A stretch of DNA of 64,000 nucleotides from NCBI GenBank assembly GCA_963849605.1, contig CAWKHX010000015.1, positions 248,001 through 312,000 on the forward strand, read 5' to 3'. The stretch's first letter is position 1; each line of letters begins with the position of its first letter. This DNA comes from DASPHG01 sp963849605. Lineage in GTDB: Bacteria > Actinomycetota > Thermoleophilia > Solirubrobacterales > Thermoleophilaceae. Below the pieces are notes generated by a model, which saw only the letters and a list, made by a program, of their open reading frames with translations, was not told the origin of the DNA and searched no databases. Made by a program: the position numbers and the translations under genes. Shown here piece by piece: positions 7,863 through 15,903 of this stretch.

Positions 7863-9450
7863 GCCCGAGCTCGTCCCCGGACCCCCGGATTTCATCGGAG
7901 TCGGAACGCAGCGTTCCGGCACGACCTGGTGGCAGCGGCTGCTGCGCGACCACCCTGCGATCCGCCTGCCGCGCAACAAGAAGAAGGAGCAGCACTTCTT
8001 CGACAAGTTCGGGCGGCGGCCGATGAAGCCGGAGGACATCGCGCGCTACCACGACCTCTTCCCGCGCGCCCCCGGCGAGCTGTCGGGCGAGTGGACGCCG
8101 CGCTACATGCGCGACATCTGGGGTCCGCGAGTCCTGTCGCGGGCCGCGCCCGACGCGAAGCTCCTGGTGATGTTCCGCGACCCCGTCGAGCGCTACCGCT
8201 CCGGCGTCCTGCACACCGCTGCCCGAGAGCCCGGCCGTGTCACGACCCTCCTCGCGACCGACGCCGTCGACCGCGGGCGGTACGCCGAGCAGCTGAAGCG
8301 GCTGTACGACTACTTCGACGAGGGGCAGGTCCTCGTCATGCAGTACGAGCAGTGCGTGCAGGACCCGATGCTGCATTACCGGCGCACTCTTGAGTTCATC
8401 GGCGTGCCCAACGTCGACCACGTGCCCGAGGACCTCACGCGCACCCGCGGCACTGCCACCAAGTCGCGCAAGGAGCCGATCTGGGAGGACCTCCGCTCCG
8501 CGCTCGTGCGCGAGCTGGAGGACGACGTCGAGGAGCTGCGCGAGGTCTACCCGGAGCTCGACGTGACGCTGTGGAAGAACTTCGAGCACCTGGGGGCCGG
8601 CAAGCGGGCGAGCGCTCCGCCCGCGCCGCGCGTGGTGCAGAAAAGGGCTCCGTCCCCGCCGGACTTCGTCGGCGTCGGCACGGGCAACGCGGGCTGCGCG
8701 TGGTGGCACAAGCTGCTGCTCGAACACCCGGCGGTGAAGCGGCCGGAGGCCGGCCGCAGCCTCGAGTTCTTCGCCACCTTCTGCACGCGCGCGATGACGG
8801 ACGACGACATCGCCGCCTACCACGCCCACTTCCCGCGCGGCGACCAAGAGGTCATCGGCGAGTGGACGCCCGGCTACATCCACCAGGCGTGGACCCCGAT
8901 GCTGCTCCAGCGCGCGGCGCCTGACGCGAAGCTGCTCGTGATGCTGACGAACCCGCTCCACCGCTATGCGGCGAGCGTCGCGGAGCGGCGGCGCAGCGGG
9001 GACAGCGACACGCAGCCGTCGCTAGCGGAGAGCCTGGCGCGCGGCCGCTACACGGAGCAGCTGCGCGGGCTGCTCGACTACTACGCGCGCGATCAGATAC
9101 TCGTGCTCCAGTTCGAGCGCTGCGCCGCGGAGCCGGCCTCCGAGTACGAGCGGACGCTGCGCTTCCTCGGCGTCGATGCGGCGTTCCGGCCGGAGGTGCT
9201 GCGCACCAGCCCGCTCCAGCGCGCCCGGCGCGCGCTCAGCGGCGCGGACGAGCCGTCCCTCGGCGTCCCGCAGCGCAGGCGTGCCGAGCTCTGGCCGGAT
9301 ACCGCGATCCCGCTGCAGAAGGCCCTGGAAGCCGACGTGCTCCAGCTGCGCGAGCTCGTGCCGGACCTCGATCTCTTGCACTGGCCTGAGTTCACCCACC
9401 TCGGGGACACCCGGCCGGGCACCCCAGAGCTACACCCGACATCCGTCTAG
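7855..9450 (+). CDS. double-domain sulfotransferase, second domain degenerate (copy 2)
   Basis: A 531-residue paralogue of the preceding protein with the same architecture throughout. The first domain carries GTQRSGTTWW (residues 17-26) and MFRDPVERYRSG. The second domain, from ~268, has GTGNAGCAWW in place of the loop and LTNPLHRYAA in place of the RDP motif. The shared AGC-x-WW replacement in both proteins shows that the two-domain fusion existed before the gene was duplicated. The ATG overlaps the upstream stop by 8 nt (ATGGCTGA), so the two are co-translated. Possible roles are two different acceptor hydroxyls on one polymer, or a hetero-oligomer; both are inference. Confidence 0.88.
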   Translation: MAEPELVPGPPDFIGVGTQRSGTTWWQRLLRDHPAIRLPRNKKKEQHFFDKFGRRPMKPEDIARYHDLFPRAPGELSGEWTPRYMRDIWGPRVLSRAAPDAKLLVMFRDPVERYRSGVLHTAAREPGRVTTLLATDAVDRGRYAEQLKRLYDYFDEGQVLVMQYEQCVQDPMLHYRRTLEFIGVPNVDHVPEDLTRTRGTATKSRKEPIWEDLRSALVRELEDDVEELREVYPELDVTLWKNFEHLGAGKRASAPPAPRVVQKRAPSPPDFVGVGTGNAGCAWWHKLLLEHPAVKRPEAGRSLEFFATFCTRAMTDDDIAAYHAHFPRGDQEVIGEWTPGYIHQAWTPMLLQRAAPDAKLLVMLTNPLHRYAASVAERRRSGDSDTQPSLAESLARGRYTEQLRGLLDYYARDQILVLQFERCAAEPASEYERTLRFLGVDAAFRPEVLRTSPLQRARRALSGADEPSLGVPQRRRAELWPDTAIPLQKALEADVLQLRELVPDLDLLHWPEFTHLGDTRPGTPELHPTSV

Positions 9451-9502
9451 GTAGAACGCTGTTCTCCCAGGGTTTGCCCGCGCGGCGCCGATCGGTGCCT
9501 GC

Positions 9503-10948
9503 ATGCGAATCCGCGTCCTCCTTCCCATCTTTGCCCTCGCCATCGCGCTTGTCGCGGTGCCGTCCGCGCACGCGGCCCGTGTCCCCTGTGTCGTGGGCAC
9601 CAAGGCCCCCAAGTGCCAAATGTGGACCGCGAAGGTCAAGTTCGCCGCCGACGGCGACACCTTCAGGCCCCGCATCAAGGAGGGCAAGAGGTGGACTCCC
9701 CGCGGCCAGAAGACTGTCCGCATGACCGGCATCCAGGCGCCGGAGCTCAAGAGCTACAGCCGCGCTCACGGCCGTTACGGCAACTGCATGGCCGTCGAGG
9801 CCGCCGAGCAGCTCGAGAAGCTGATCAAGCGCCGGACGGTCCGGCTCGTCGCGATGAAGGGCGGCAGCACGACCGCGGGCGGCCGTCACCGGCTGCGCCG
9901 CACGGTCCAGGTCAAGCGGGGCGGCAAGTGGATCGATCCCGCGATGGTGCTGCTCGAGAAGGGCCTCGCGCTCTGGCTTCCCAACGGCAGCGACGAGTGG
10001 GCGTGGAATGGCGTCTACGGCCGCCTCGCCGAGGAGGCTGCGGCCAGGGGCGTCGGGCTCTGGAACCCCAACGCCTGCAGCAAGAGCGCAACGAAGAAGG
10101 CAAAGGCCTCCCAAACGCCCTCCCCCAGCACGCTCCGCCTGAAGGTCAAGTGGGACGCGGAGGGCACGGACAGCAGCAGGACCGCGAACGGCGAGTGGGT
10201 CCGGATCCACAACGACGACCCTGCGAATCCCGTTTCGCTCAAGGGCTGGTCCCTCCGCGACTCCGACCTGCGCGGCGTGAAGATGCGCTCCGGCTACCAG
10301 TTCCCCGCGGATGCGGTGGTCCCCGCCGGCGGCTCGATCACGCTGCACGTCGGCAGCGGGCAGGACCACGACGGCATCTTCTACTGGGGCGAGAACAAGG
10401 TCATCTTCGACAACGCCACCAACGACAAGAAGCAGATGGGCGACGGCGCCTACCTCTTCGACCCGGACAGCGAGATGCGCGGGCACGTCCAGTACCCGTG
10501 CCGCGTCACGTGCGCCGAGCCGCTCGACAACAAGGTCGACGTCACCTCGCGCTACATGGGCATCGAGCACGAGTGGGTCACGATCACGAACCGCTCGACC
10601 GAGGTCATCAGCCTGGACGAGTACGAGATCGAGAATGTGCCGTGGTTCTACGAGTTCAGCGCGCGCGACGTGATCGAGCCCGGCAAGGCGATCACGCTGT
10701 GGGTCAAGCAGCCGCACGACGTCCCGAGAGACGTGCCCGGCGGCCACAGCTTGCTCGTGACGCCCAAGCCCGGCATGTCGATCCCCGGCCTCACGGACTT
10801 CGCCTCGACGTCCGAGTTCCTCAGCTGGGGCTACGACAAGGGAATGCTGAACGACGGCGGCGACGTGGTCGTCCTGCGCAACCCGATGGGGGCCCCGGTG
10901 GCCGGCGCGTGCGACAGCTGGGGCGGCTTCCCCTGCCCCAAGGCGTAA
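9503..10948 (+). CDS. secreted SNase-like protein with two lamin-tail domains
   Basis: A 481-residue exported protein. Residues 1-25 are a signal peptide ending in SAHA. Residues ~42-190 are a staphylococcal-nuclease-like domain: DGDT at 50-53 and R73-x3-I-x-A-P-E81 match the calcium/catalytic Asp, Arg and Glu, and GRHRLRR near 127-133 could give the second catalytic Arg. Two beta-sandwich lamin-tail-like (LTD) segments follow, around 206-300 (GEWVRIHND, LKGWSLRD, VVPAGGSITLHVG) and 350-450 (HEWVTITNRS, VIEPGKAITLWV). LTD domains accompany many secreted nucleases. It is likely an extracellular or wall-bound nuclease that scavenges or trims DNA/RNA. It stands alone, separated from the sulfotransferases by 52 nt. 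Confidence 0.8.
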   Translation: MRIRVLLPIFALAIALVAVPSAHAARVPCVVGTKAPKCQMWTAKVKFAADGDTFRPRIKEGKRWTPRGQKTVRMTGIQAPELKSYSRAHGRYGNCMAVEAAEQLEKLIKRRTVRLVAMKGGSTTAGGRHRLRRTVQVKRGGKWIDPAMVLLEKGLALWLPNGSDEWAWNGVYGRLAEEAAARGVGLWNPNACSKSATKKAKASQTPSPSTLRLKVKWDAEGTDSSRTANGEWVRIHNDDPANPVSLKGWSLRDSDLRGVKMRSGYQFPADAVVPAGGSITLHVGSGQDHDGIFYWGENKVIFDNATNDKKQMGDGAYLFDPDSEMRGHVQYPCRVTCAEPLDNKVDVTSRYMGIEHEWVTITNRSTEVISLDEYEIENVPWFYEFSARDVIEPGKAITLWVKQPHDVPRDVPGGHSLLVTPKPGMSIPGLTDFASTSEFLSWGYDKGMLNDGGDVVVLRNPMGAPVAGACDSWGGFPCPKA

Positions 10949-10954
10949 CGCGCC

Positions 10955-11650
10955 TCAGTCGGGCTTGAGCAGCGACCCGCGCACCATCACGCAGTCGAAC
11001 TCGAGCACGCGCCCCGTCTTCCCCTGGCGGCTGACCGGGTACATCGCGGCGACGTCGAAGCCCGCGTCCTCGTAGACGCCGAGCGCCTCCGGGAGGCGCG
11101 GCATGCCCTCGTATATCTGCATCAGTGGAAGCTCCGACTGCATGCCGACGAACTCCTCGATCCGATCGCCGGCACCGGCGAAGACGTCGAGGTCGAACCC
11201 CTGCGTGTCGAGCTTCAGGTACGGCCGCGGCTGCGCCAGCCCCTGCATGACCTCGTCGAGCATTCCGTCGAGCCGCCGCACTTGGACCTCGACCGGCTCC
11301 GGGTCGCGCAGCCGCTTGTACCGGCGCGCCCCGAACTCCGTCGGCTCCCGCAGAGAGCTGAGTGTGCCCGGCACGGCATTCATCGTCGTCGTGTCCTCGT
11401 CGCGGCCCAGTGCTACTTGGTGAACGCGCCATTCGGGGTCGTCGGCGGCGGTGCGCTCCAGCTCGGCGCATGCCCGCGGCACCGGCTCGAACGAGACGAT
11501 CCGGCCGCGATATCCCCCCTCCCGGAGGCGTTTGGCGTACTCACCCTCGTGCGCCCCGACGTCGAGGACGCAGTTCACCCCGTACATGTCGAAGAGCGCG
11601 GGCAGCTGGACGCGTTGCAGCTCGTCGAAGACGTGCCGCTCGTCCCCCAT
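10955..11650 (-). CDS. FkbM-family SAM-dependent methyltransferase
   Basis: A 231-residue protein from ATG 11650. CVLDVGAHEGEYAKRLRE is motif I of the SAM-binding Rossmann fold, IVSFEPVP follows with the acidic residue after strand beta-2, and LKLDTQGFDLDVFAGA is the FkbM post-motif. FkbM enzymes O-methylate sugar or macrolide hydroxyls, so a glycan substrate fits the neighbourhood. An alternative GTG at 11683 would overlap the upstream GT2 gene by 13 nt and add 11 residues; neither start has a good Shine-Dalgarno. It follows the GT2 gene on the same strand and converges on the nuclease gene, leaving a 6-nt gap. Confidence 0.8.
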   Translation of the reverse strand: MGDERHVFDELQRVQLPALFDMYGVNCVLDVGAHEGEYAKRLREGGYRGRIVSFEPVPRACAELERTAADDPEWRVHQVALGRDEDTTTMNAVPGTLSSLREPTEFGARRYKRLRDPEPVEVQVRRLDGMLDEVMQGLAQPRPYLKLDTQGFDLDVFAGAGDRIEEFVGMQSELPLMQIYEGMPRLPEALGVYEDAGFDVAAMYPVSRQGKTGRVLEFDCVMVRGSLLKPD

Positions 11651-11670
11651 CCATTTCGGACGCTTGTTGC

Positions 11671-12711
11671 CTAGCTGAGCCACGTACGCAGCAGCGTACG
11701 GGTGTAGCCGTAGCCGTAGCGGAGGAACGGCGGCTTCTTGCTCGAGCCCTCGAAGCGGGCCCGGAACGTGCACGGGACCTCGCGGACGCGCAGCCCCAGC
11801 TTCGCGGCGGCGATCGTGACCTCGCTGGCGTGGAACTGGTTCTCGCGCAGCTCGAGCGCATGCAGCGCCGCCGGCTCGAACGCCCTGAAGCCGCTCGCGG
11901 GATCCGTGATCGGCGTGCCGGCGATCCGCGTCATCAGCCAGGCGAAGAACTTGACCCCGTGCGATCGGCCCGCGATCGGGTCCTCGTAGCTACCGAGCTC
12001 GCGCGAGCCGTGCACCACGTCGGCCTCGCCGGCGAGGATCGGAGCGACGAGCTGTGGCAGCTCGAGCGGGTCGTACTGGCCGTCGGAGTCGACCGTGGCG
12101 ACAACCGACGCGCCCCGCGCAAGCGCCACGCGGTACCCGAGGCGCACGGCCGCGCCCTGGCCGCGGCGCAGGTCGCGCCCGACGACCAGCGCGCCGTACC
12201 GATGCGCGACCTCCTCGGTCGCGTCGTCCGAGCCGTCCGAGACGACCACGGTTTCGACGTCGAGCCCGTGGAGTTGCTTGGGCATGGCCGCGAGCACCTC
12301 GGGCAGGCTCGACTCCTCGTTGAACGCGGGTATGACGATCACCGCCTTGCCCGAACTGCCGGTGTCGTACGCGGTCGAGAACATCCGCGATGCGATCCGG
12401 TCGGCGTAGTCGCCGATCCTGTGCTCGAGCCGGTCGGTCTTGGCGAACGAGCGGAACAGCAGGACGAACAGCAGGATGTTCGAGAGCACGAGGACACCGA
12501 TGACGCGCCGCTCGTCGCCCGGCGGGAAGCCGAGCTCGGTCAACAGCGGGTCGATCGCCGACGGCACGATCGCCACGACCGTCAGGCCGAGCGCGACGGA
12601 GCCCATGATGAGCGCGTCGCCGAGCGTTAGCGAGCGCCGCCGGAAACGACTCACGACGAGGCCGAGCAATATGACCGCGACCACCAGGCCGAGGATGCGA
12701 AGCAGGATCAA
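11671..12711 (-). CDS. DUF2304-GT2 fusion glycosyltransferase
   Basis: A 346-residue protein. Residues 1-115 have three hydrophobic segments (LGLVVAVILLGLVV, GSVALGLTVVAIV, VIGVLVLSNILLFVLLF) in the pattern of DUF2304, a small membrane protein normally encoded beside GT2 genes. Residues ~122-346 are a dolichol-phosphate-mannose-synthase-like GT2 domain: IPAFNEESSLPEVL, VVSDGSDDAT, the metal site TVDSDGQYD and DPASGFRAF. It likely loads a sugar onto polyprenyl phosphate for the nearby GT-C enzymes. The TTG start at 12711 is preceded by GGGAGG at 4 nt; the ORF running on to 14340 is antisense to the epimerase and is rejected. Confidence 0.83.
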   Translation of the reverse strand: MILLRILGLVVAVILLGLVVSRFRRRSLTLGDALIMGSVALGLTVVAIVPSAIDPLLTELGFPPGDERRVIGVLVLSNILLFVLLFRSFAKTDRLEHRIGDYADRIASRMFSTAYDTGSSGKAVIVIPAFNEESSLPEVLAAMPKQLHGLDVETVVVSDGSDDATEEVAHRYGALVVGRDLRRGQGAAVRLGYRVALARGASVVATVDSDGQYDPLELPQLVAPILAGEADVVHGSRELGSYEDPIAGRSHGVKFFAWLMTRIAGTPITDPASGFRAFEPAALHALELRENQFHASEVTIAAAKLGLRVREVPCTFRARFEGSSKKPPFLRYGYGYTRTLLRTWLS

Positions 12712-12735
12712 CGAGCCTCCCTGGACGGCGGACCG

Positions 12736-12741
12736 TAAGGT
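12736..12741 (+). promoter_or_regulatory. -10 box, leaderless start of the epimerase-SqdB gene run
   Basis: TAAGGT exactly 6 nt before ATG 12748, in a 36-bp divergent gap. No Shine-Dalgarno is present. Confidence 0.5.
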
Positions 12742-12747
12742 AAGTGT

Positions 12748-13689
12748 ATGTCCACGGTCGAGCGCGTCCTGGTCACCGGGGGCTGCGGGTTCATAGGGGC
12801 CAACCTCGTCAGGCGCATCCGTGACGGGCGCAGATGGCACGTCAGGGTGGTCGACGACCTGCGCACAGGGCGCGAGTCGTACATCCCAGGGGAGCTCGCC
12901 GAGGTGACGATCGGTGACGTCGCAGACTCCGACGTCCTGGAGGCGGCGCTCGAGGGAGTCGACGCGGTGATCCACCTCGCAAGCCAGACCGGCGTGCTGC
13001 CGTCCGTCGAAGATCCGGCCCGCGACTTCGAGGGCAGCATCATGACGACGTTCCGCGTGCTCGACGCGTGCCGGCAGCGCGGAATCGCGCGCGTGGTGTT
13101 CGCGTCGTCCGGTGCCTCGGTCGGCGACGTGACGCCGCCGATTCACGAGAACGTCGTGCCGCGGCCGGTGTCCCCGTACGGAGCGGGCAAGCTCGCCGGC
13201 GAGGCCTACGTGCAGGGGTTCGCGGGCTCGTTCGGCATGCAGACGGCCGCGCTCCGCTTCTCGAACGTCTACGGCCCCTACTCGCTGCACAAGGACAACG
13301 CGATCCCGAACTTCATCCGGCGCTGTCTGCGCGGCGAGCGGCTCGAGATCTACGGCGACGGCTCGCAGACACGCGACTTCATCCATGTCCAGGACCTCAG
13401 CGACGGCATCATCGCCGCCGTGACTGCCGACGACATCGGCGGGGAGATCTTCCAGCTGGGGACGTCCGTCGAGACCTCGGTGGTCGAGCTCGCCCGGCTG
13501 ATCCAGGAGGTCACCGGCGCCGAGGTGGACATCGACTACGAGGAGCGCCGCGCTGGAGAGGTCTACAAGAGCCGCGTCGACATCTCGAAGGCGCAGCGGC
13601 TGCTGGACTTCCAGCCGGCGATCGAGCTGCGCGAGGGTCTCGCGCTGACGGCCGAGTGGTACCGGAAGACGCTGGTCGAGACCGGCTAG
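12748..13689 (+). CDS. NAD-dependent sugar epimerase/dehydratase
   Basis: A 313-residue extended short-chain dehydrogenase. The NAD site TGGCGFIGANL is near residues 10-20, the catalytic Ser region is VFASSGASVG and the YxxxK pair is SPYGAGK. RFSNVYGPY and GDGSQTRDFIHVQDL are typical of UDP-glucose 4-epimerases and related nucleotide-sugar epimerases. It supplies a nucleotide sugar to the cluster; which one cannot be told. It leads a plus-strand run of five genes that continues to 18812. Confidence 0.85.
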   Translation: MSTVERVLVTGGCGFIGANLVRRIRDGRRWHVRVVDDLRTGRESYIPGELAEVTIGDVADSDVLEAALEGVDAVIHLASQTGVLPSVEDPARDFEGSIMTTFRVLDACRQRGIARVVFASSGASVGDVTPPIHENVVPRPVSPYGAGKLAGEAYVQGFAGSFGMQTAALRFSNVYGPYSLHKDNAIPNFIRRCLRGERLEIYGDGSQTRDFIHVQDLSDGIIAAVTADDIGGEIFQLGTSVETSVVELARLIQEVTGAEVDIDYEERRAGEVYKSRVDISKAQRLLDFQPAIELREGLALTAEWYRKTLVETG

Positions 13690-13712
13690 CGCGCCTGCGG
13701 CCCTTCGTCCCC

Positions 13713-14513
13713 GTGCTGCGCGTCGCGGGGTATGTCGGCTCGCTCGCGATCGTCGCGGCGATCGCCGTGCAGGCGGGCGACGACCTCGATCCCTCCGACC
13801 TCGACCTGTGGCTGCTGCCACCGGCGCTCGCGCTGATCGCGGTCTGGTGGCTGCTTCTGGGCTCGGGGTGGGCGCTGCTCGTGGCGGGCAGCGTGCGGCG
13901 CGCGGACATCGGCAGCTGGTGCCGCACGCAGGCGCTGCGCTACCTCCCGGGCGGGCTGTGGGCACCGGCCTCGCGCGTCGTGATCGTGCGCGGGCGGATG
14001 ATCGACAAGCTCGCGACGGTCGCAGCGGAGAACGTGATCGCGCTGTGCGCCGCGCTCGCGCTGGGGGGCGCGGCGCTGGCGGCGGCCGGGCGGCCGGTGT
14101 GGCTCGCGGCGGTGCCCGCGCTCGCGCTGCCGACGATCGGCTCGCGGTACCTGGCGTCGCACACCCGCGTCGCGCCGGAGCGAGTCGTACCCGCAACCGC
14201 CCTGTACGTGGGAGCGTTCGCCGCGTACGCCGTAGCGGCCGTGCTCGCGCAGGGCGCCGTGTCCGGCTTCGACGACTCGATCGAAGTCGCGGGCGCCGCG
14301 CTCGTGGCGTGGGGCGTCGGGCTCGTCGTCGTGATCGCACCCGGCGGGGTGGGCGTGCGCGAGGCGGCGTACGTCGGCCTCCTGGCAGGCAGCTCGCTGA
14401 GCGAAGGCGACCTGGCGGCGGCCGCCGTCACGCTCCGCGTCCTCACCGTCTTCGCGGAGATCGGCGTCCTGCTGGTCGCGGCCCGCCCGGTCCCCGGCCC
14501 GGCGCCCGGATGA
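13713..14513 (+). CDS. UPF0104 (LPG synthase TM / flippase-like) membrane protein
   Basis: About 266 residues with seven to eight hydrophobic segments. The C-terminal signature IAPGGVGVREAAYV matches the P-G-G-x-G-x-R-E loop of the UPF0104/AglD-C-terminal family of lysylphosphatidylglycerol-synthase-type membrane domains, which are proposed to flip or handle polyprenyl-linked glycolipids. GTG 13713 is chosen because it sits just before the first membrane segment; GTG 13656 would overlap the epimerase by 34 nt. The stop overlaps the next gene as ATGA. Confidence 0.72.
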   Translation: MLRVAGYVGSLAIVAAIAVQAGDDLDPSDLDLWLLPPALALIAVWWLLLGSGWALLVAGSVRRADIGSWCRTQALRYLPGGLWAPASRVVIVRGRMIDKLATVAAENVIALCAALALGGAALAAAGRPVWLAAVPALALPTIGSRYLASHTRVAPERVVPATALYVGAFAAYAVAAVLAQGAVSGFDDSIEVAGAALVAWGVGLVVVIAPGGVGVREAAYVGLLAGSSLSEGDLAAAAVTLRVLTVFAEIGVLLVAARPVPGPAPG

Positions 14514-15892
14514 GGGCGCTCGTCCGCGCCCATCCGGTCTTCACGGGCCTGCTGCTGGCGGGACTCGCGCTGCGCGTCGTGACCTTCTTCGCCTACCGGC
14601 CAGCGCTCCTCTACTACGACTCGACGCGCTACCTCGACAGGCTGCACGACCTCGAGCCGAGCACGCTGCGGCCGCTCGGCTATCCCCTGTTCCTGAAGCT
14701 GTTGCCCACCGACTGGGAGCTGGCGGTGGTGCCCGCCGTGCAGCACCTGATCGGTCTGGCGATCGCGGTGCTCATCTACGCCGTGCTGCTCCGGCTGGGC
14801 CTGCCGAAGCTGTGGAGCGCGCTGGCGACCGTGCCGGTGCTCTTCGACGGCTACCAGCTCAACATCGAGCAGTACATCCTGTCCGAGCCGCTGTTCGAGC
14901 TGCTGCTGGTCGGTGGGTGCGTGCTGCTCCTGTGGCGCCGGCCGCCGGGATCCGTCGCCGCCGCGCTAGCCGGTCTGCTGTTCGCCGGTGCGCTCCTCAC
15001 ACGGGCGAACGCGATCCTCGTGCTCGTCCCCGCGCTACTGACGCTGCTGTTCCTGCGTGCTCACTGGACACGCGCCGCGGCGCTCGCCGGCGCGTTCGTG
15101 GTCCCCGTGTTCGCGTACGCGACCTGGTACGAGTCGGTCAACGGCTACTACGGCCTGAACGGCTACGGAGGCCAGTTCCTGTACGCGCGCGTTGCCCAGT
15201 TCGCCGACTGTGACGGGCTCGACGTGCCCGACCGGGAGCGCGTGCTGTGCGAGGACACGCCGCCTTCGGAGCGGCCGACGGTCGACCAGTACATGTGGGA
15301 CAACGAGATCTCGCCGCTGTACGACGTGGAGCTCGAGCCGGGCGAGCGCCGGTCGGAGGTGGGCGGCGACTTCGCGCGCCGCATCCTCCTCCACCAGCCG
15401 TTCGACTACGCCGAGGCCGTGCTCGAGGACTTCGTCCACGGGTTCTCGCCCACCCACAGCCGGCGCGCGCGCGACCTGCCCGTCTCGCGCTGGCAGTTCC
15501 AGGAGCACTATCCCGTGTTCCGCGAGCCGGAAACGACGGAGATCCTGCGTGCCGACGGCTACGACCACGGCATTGCCGATTCCACGCTGGCGCCGTTCCT
15601 GCGCACGTACCAGCGCTTCGTCTACACGCCCGGGCCGCTGCTCGCGCTCGCGCTCCTGGCCGGGATCCTGGGCGCGCTCGGCGTTGGCCGCGCGCGCCGT
15701 TCGGGCCTGCGTACGGCCACCTTCCTGTTCACCGCGACCGCGCTCGCTGTGTACCTCCCGAGCGTCGCGGTCAGTCAGTTCACCTGGCGCTACCAGCTAC
15801 CCTTGCTCGTGCTCTTGCCCCCCGCCGGCGCGCTCGGTCTGTACGCGCTAACCCGGCGAAATGCGCCGGAACAGGCACGCGAACAGGGGTGA
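14510..15892 (+). CDS. GT-C fold membrane glycosyltransferase-like protein
   Basis: A 460-residue integral membrane protein with roughly nine to ten hydrophobic segments and a soluble 110-residue insert (residues ~235-345, rich in acidic and aromatic residues). An acidic pair after the first membrane helix (YYDSTRYLD) sits where GT-C enzymes such as PMT/ArnT keep catalytic Asp. GT-C enzymes transfer sugars from polyprenyl-phosphate donors on the outer membrane face. The ATG overlaps the preceding stop (ATGA), so it is coupled to the flippase-like gene. No close named family is recognised. Confidence 0.7.
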   Translation: MRALVRAHPVFTGLLLAGLALRVVTFFAYRPALLYYDSTRYLDRLHDLEPSTLRPLGYPLFLKLLPTDWELAVVPAVQHLIGLAIAVLIYAVLLRLGLPKLWSALATVPVLFDGYQLNIEQYILSEPLFELLLVGGCVLLLWRRPPGSVAAALAGLLFAGALLTRANAILVLVPALLTLLFLRAHWTRAAALAGAFVVPVFAYATWYESVNGYYGLNGYGGQFLYARVAQFADCDGLDVPDRERVLCEDTPPSERPTVDQYMWDNEISPLYDVELEPGERRSEVGGDFARRILLHQPFDYAEAVLEDFVHGFSPTHSRRARDLPVSRWQFQEHYPVFREPETTEILRADGYDHGIADSTLAPFLRTYQRFVYTPGPLLALALLAGILGALGVGRARRSGLRTATFLFTATALAVYLPSVAVSQFTWRYQLPLLVLLPPAGALGLYALTRRNAPEQAREQG

Positions 15893-15893
15893 C

Positions 15894-15898
15894 GGAGG
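15894..15898 (+). promoter_or_regulatory. Shine-Dalgarno that fixes the sqdB TTG start
   Basis: GGAGG ends 5 nt before TTG 15904. It lies downstream of the alternative in-frame GTG at 15889, so the TTG start is preferred. Confidence 0.7.
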
Positions 15899-15903
15899 TT
15901 TCT

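Noticed and set aside
6333..9450. Tandem sulfotransferase genes as a transposition product
   Set aside because: No flanking repeats or transposase; the two genes overlap by 8 nt and have diverged, which fits an old tandem duplication.
12712..14340. N-terminal extension of the DUF2304-GT2 gene to 889 residues
   Set aside because: Antisense to the epimerase and UPF0104 genes; a TTG with a GGGAGG Shine-Dalgarno lies at 12711.
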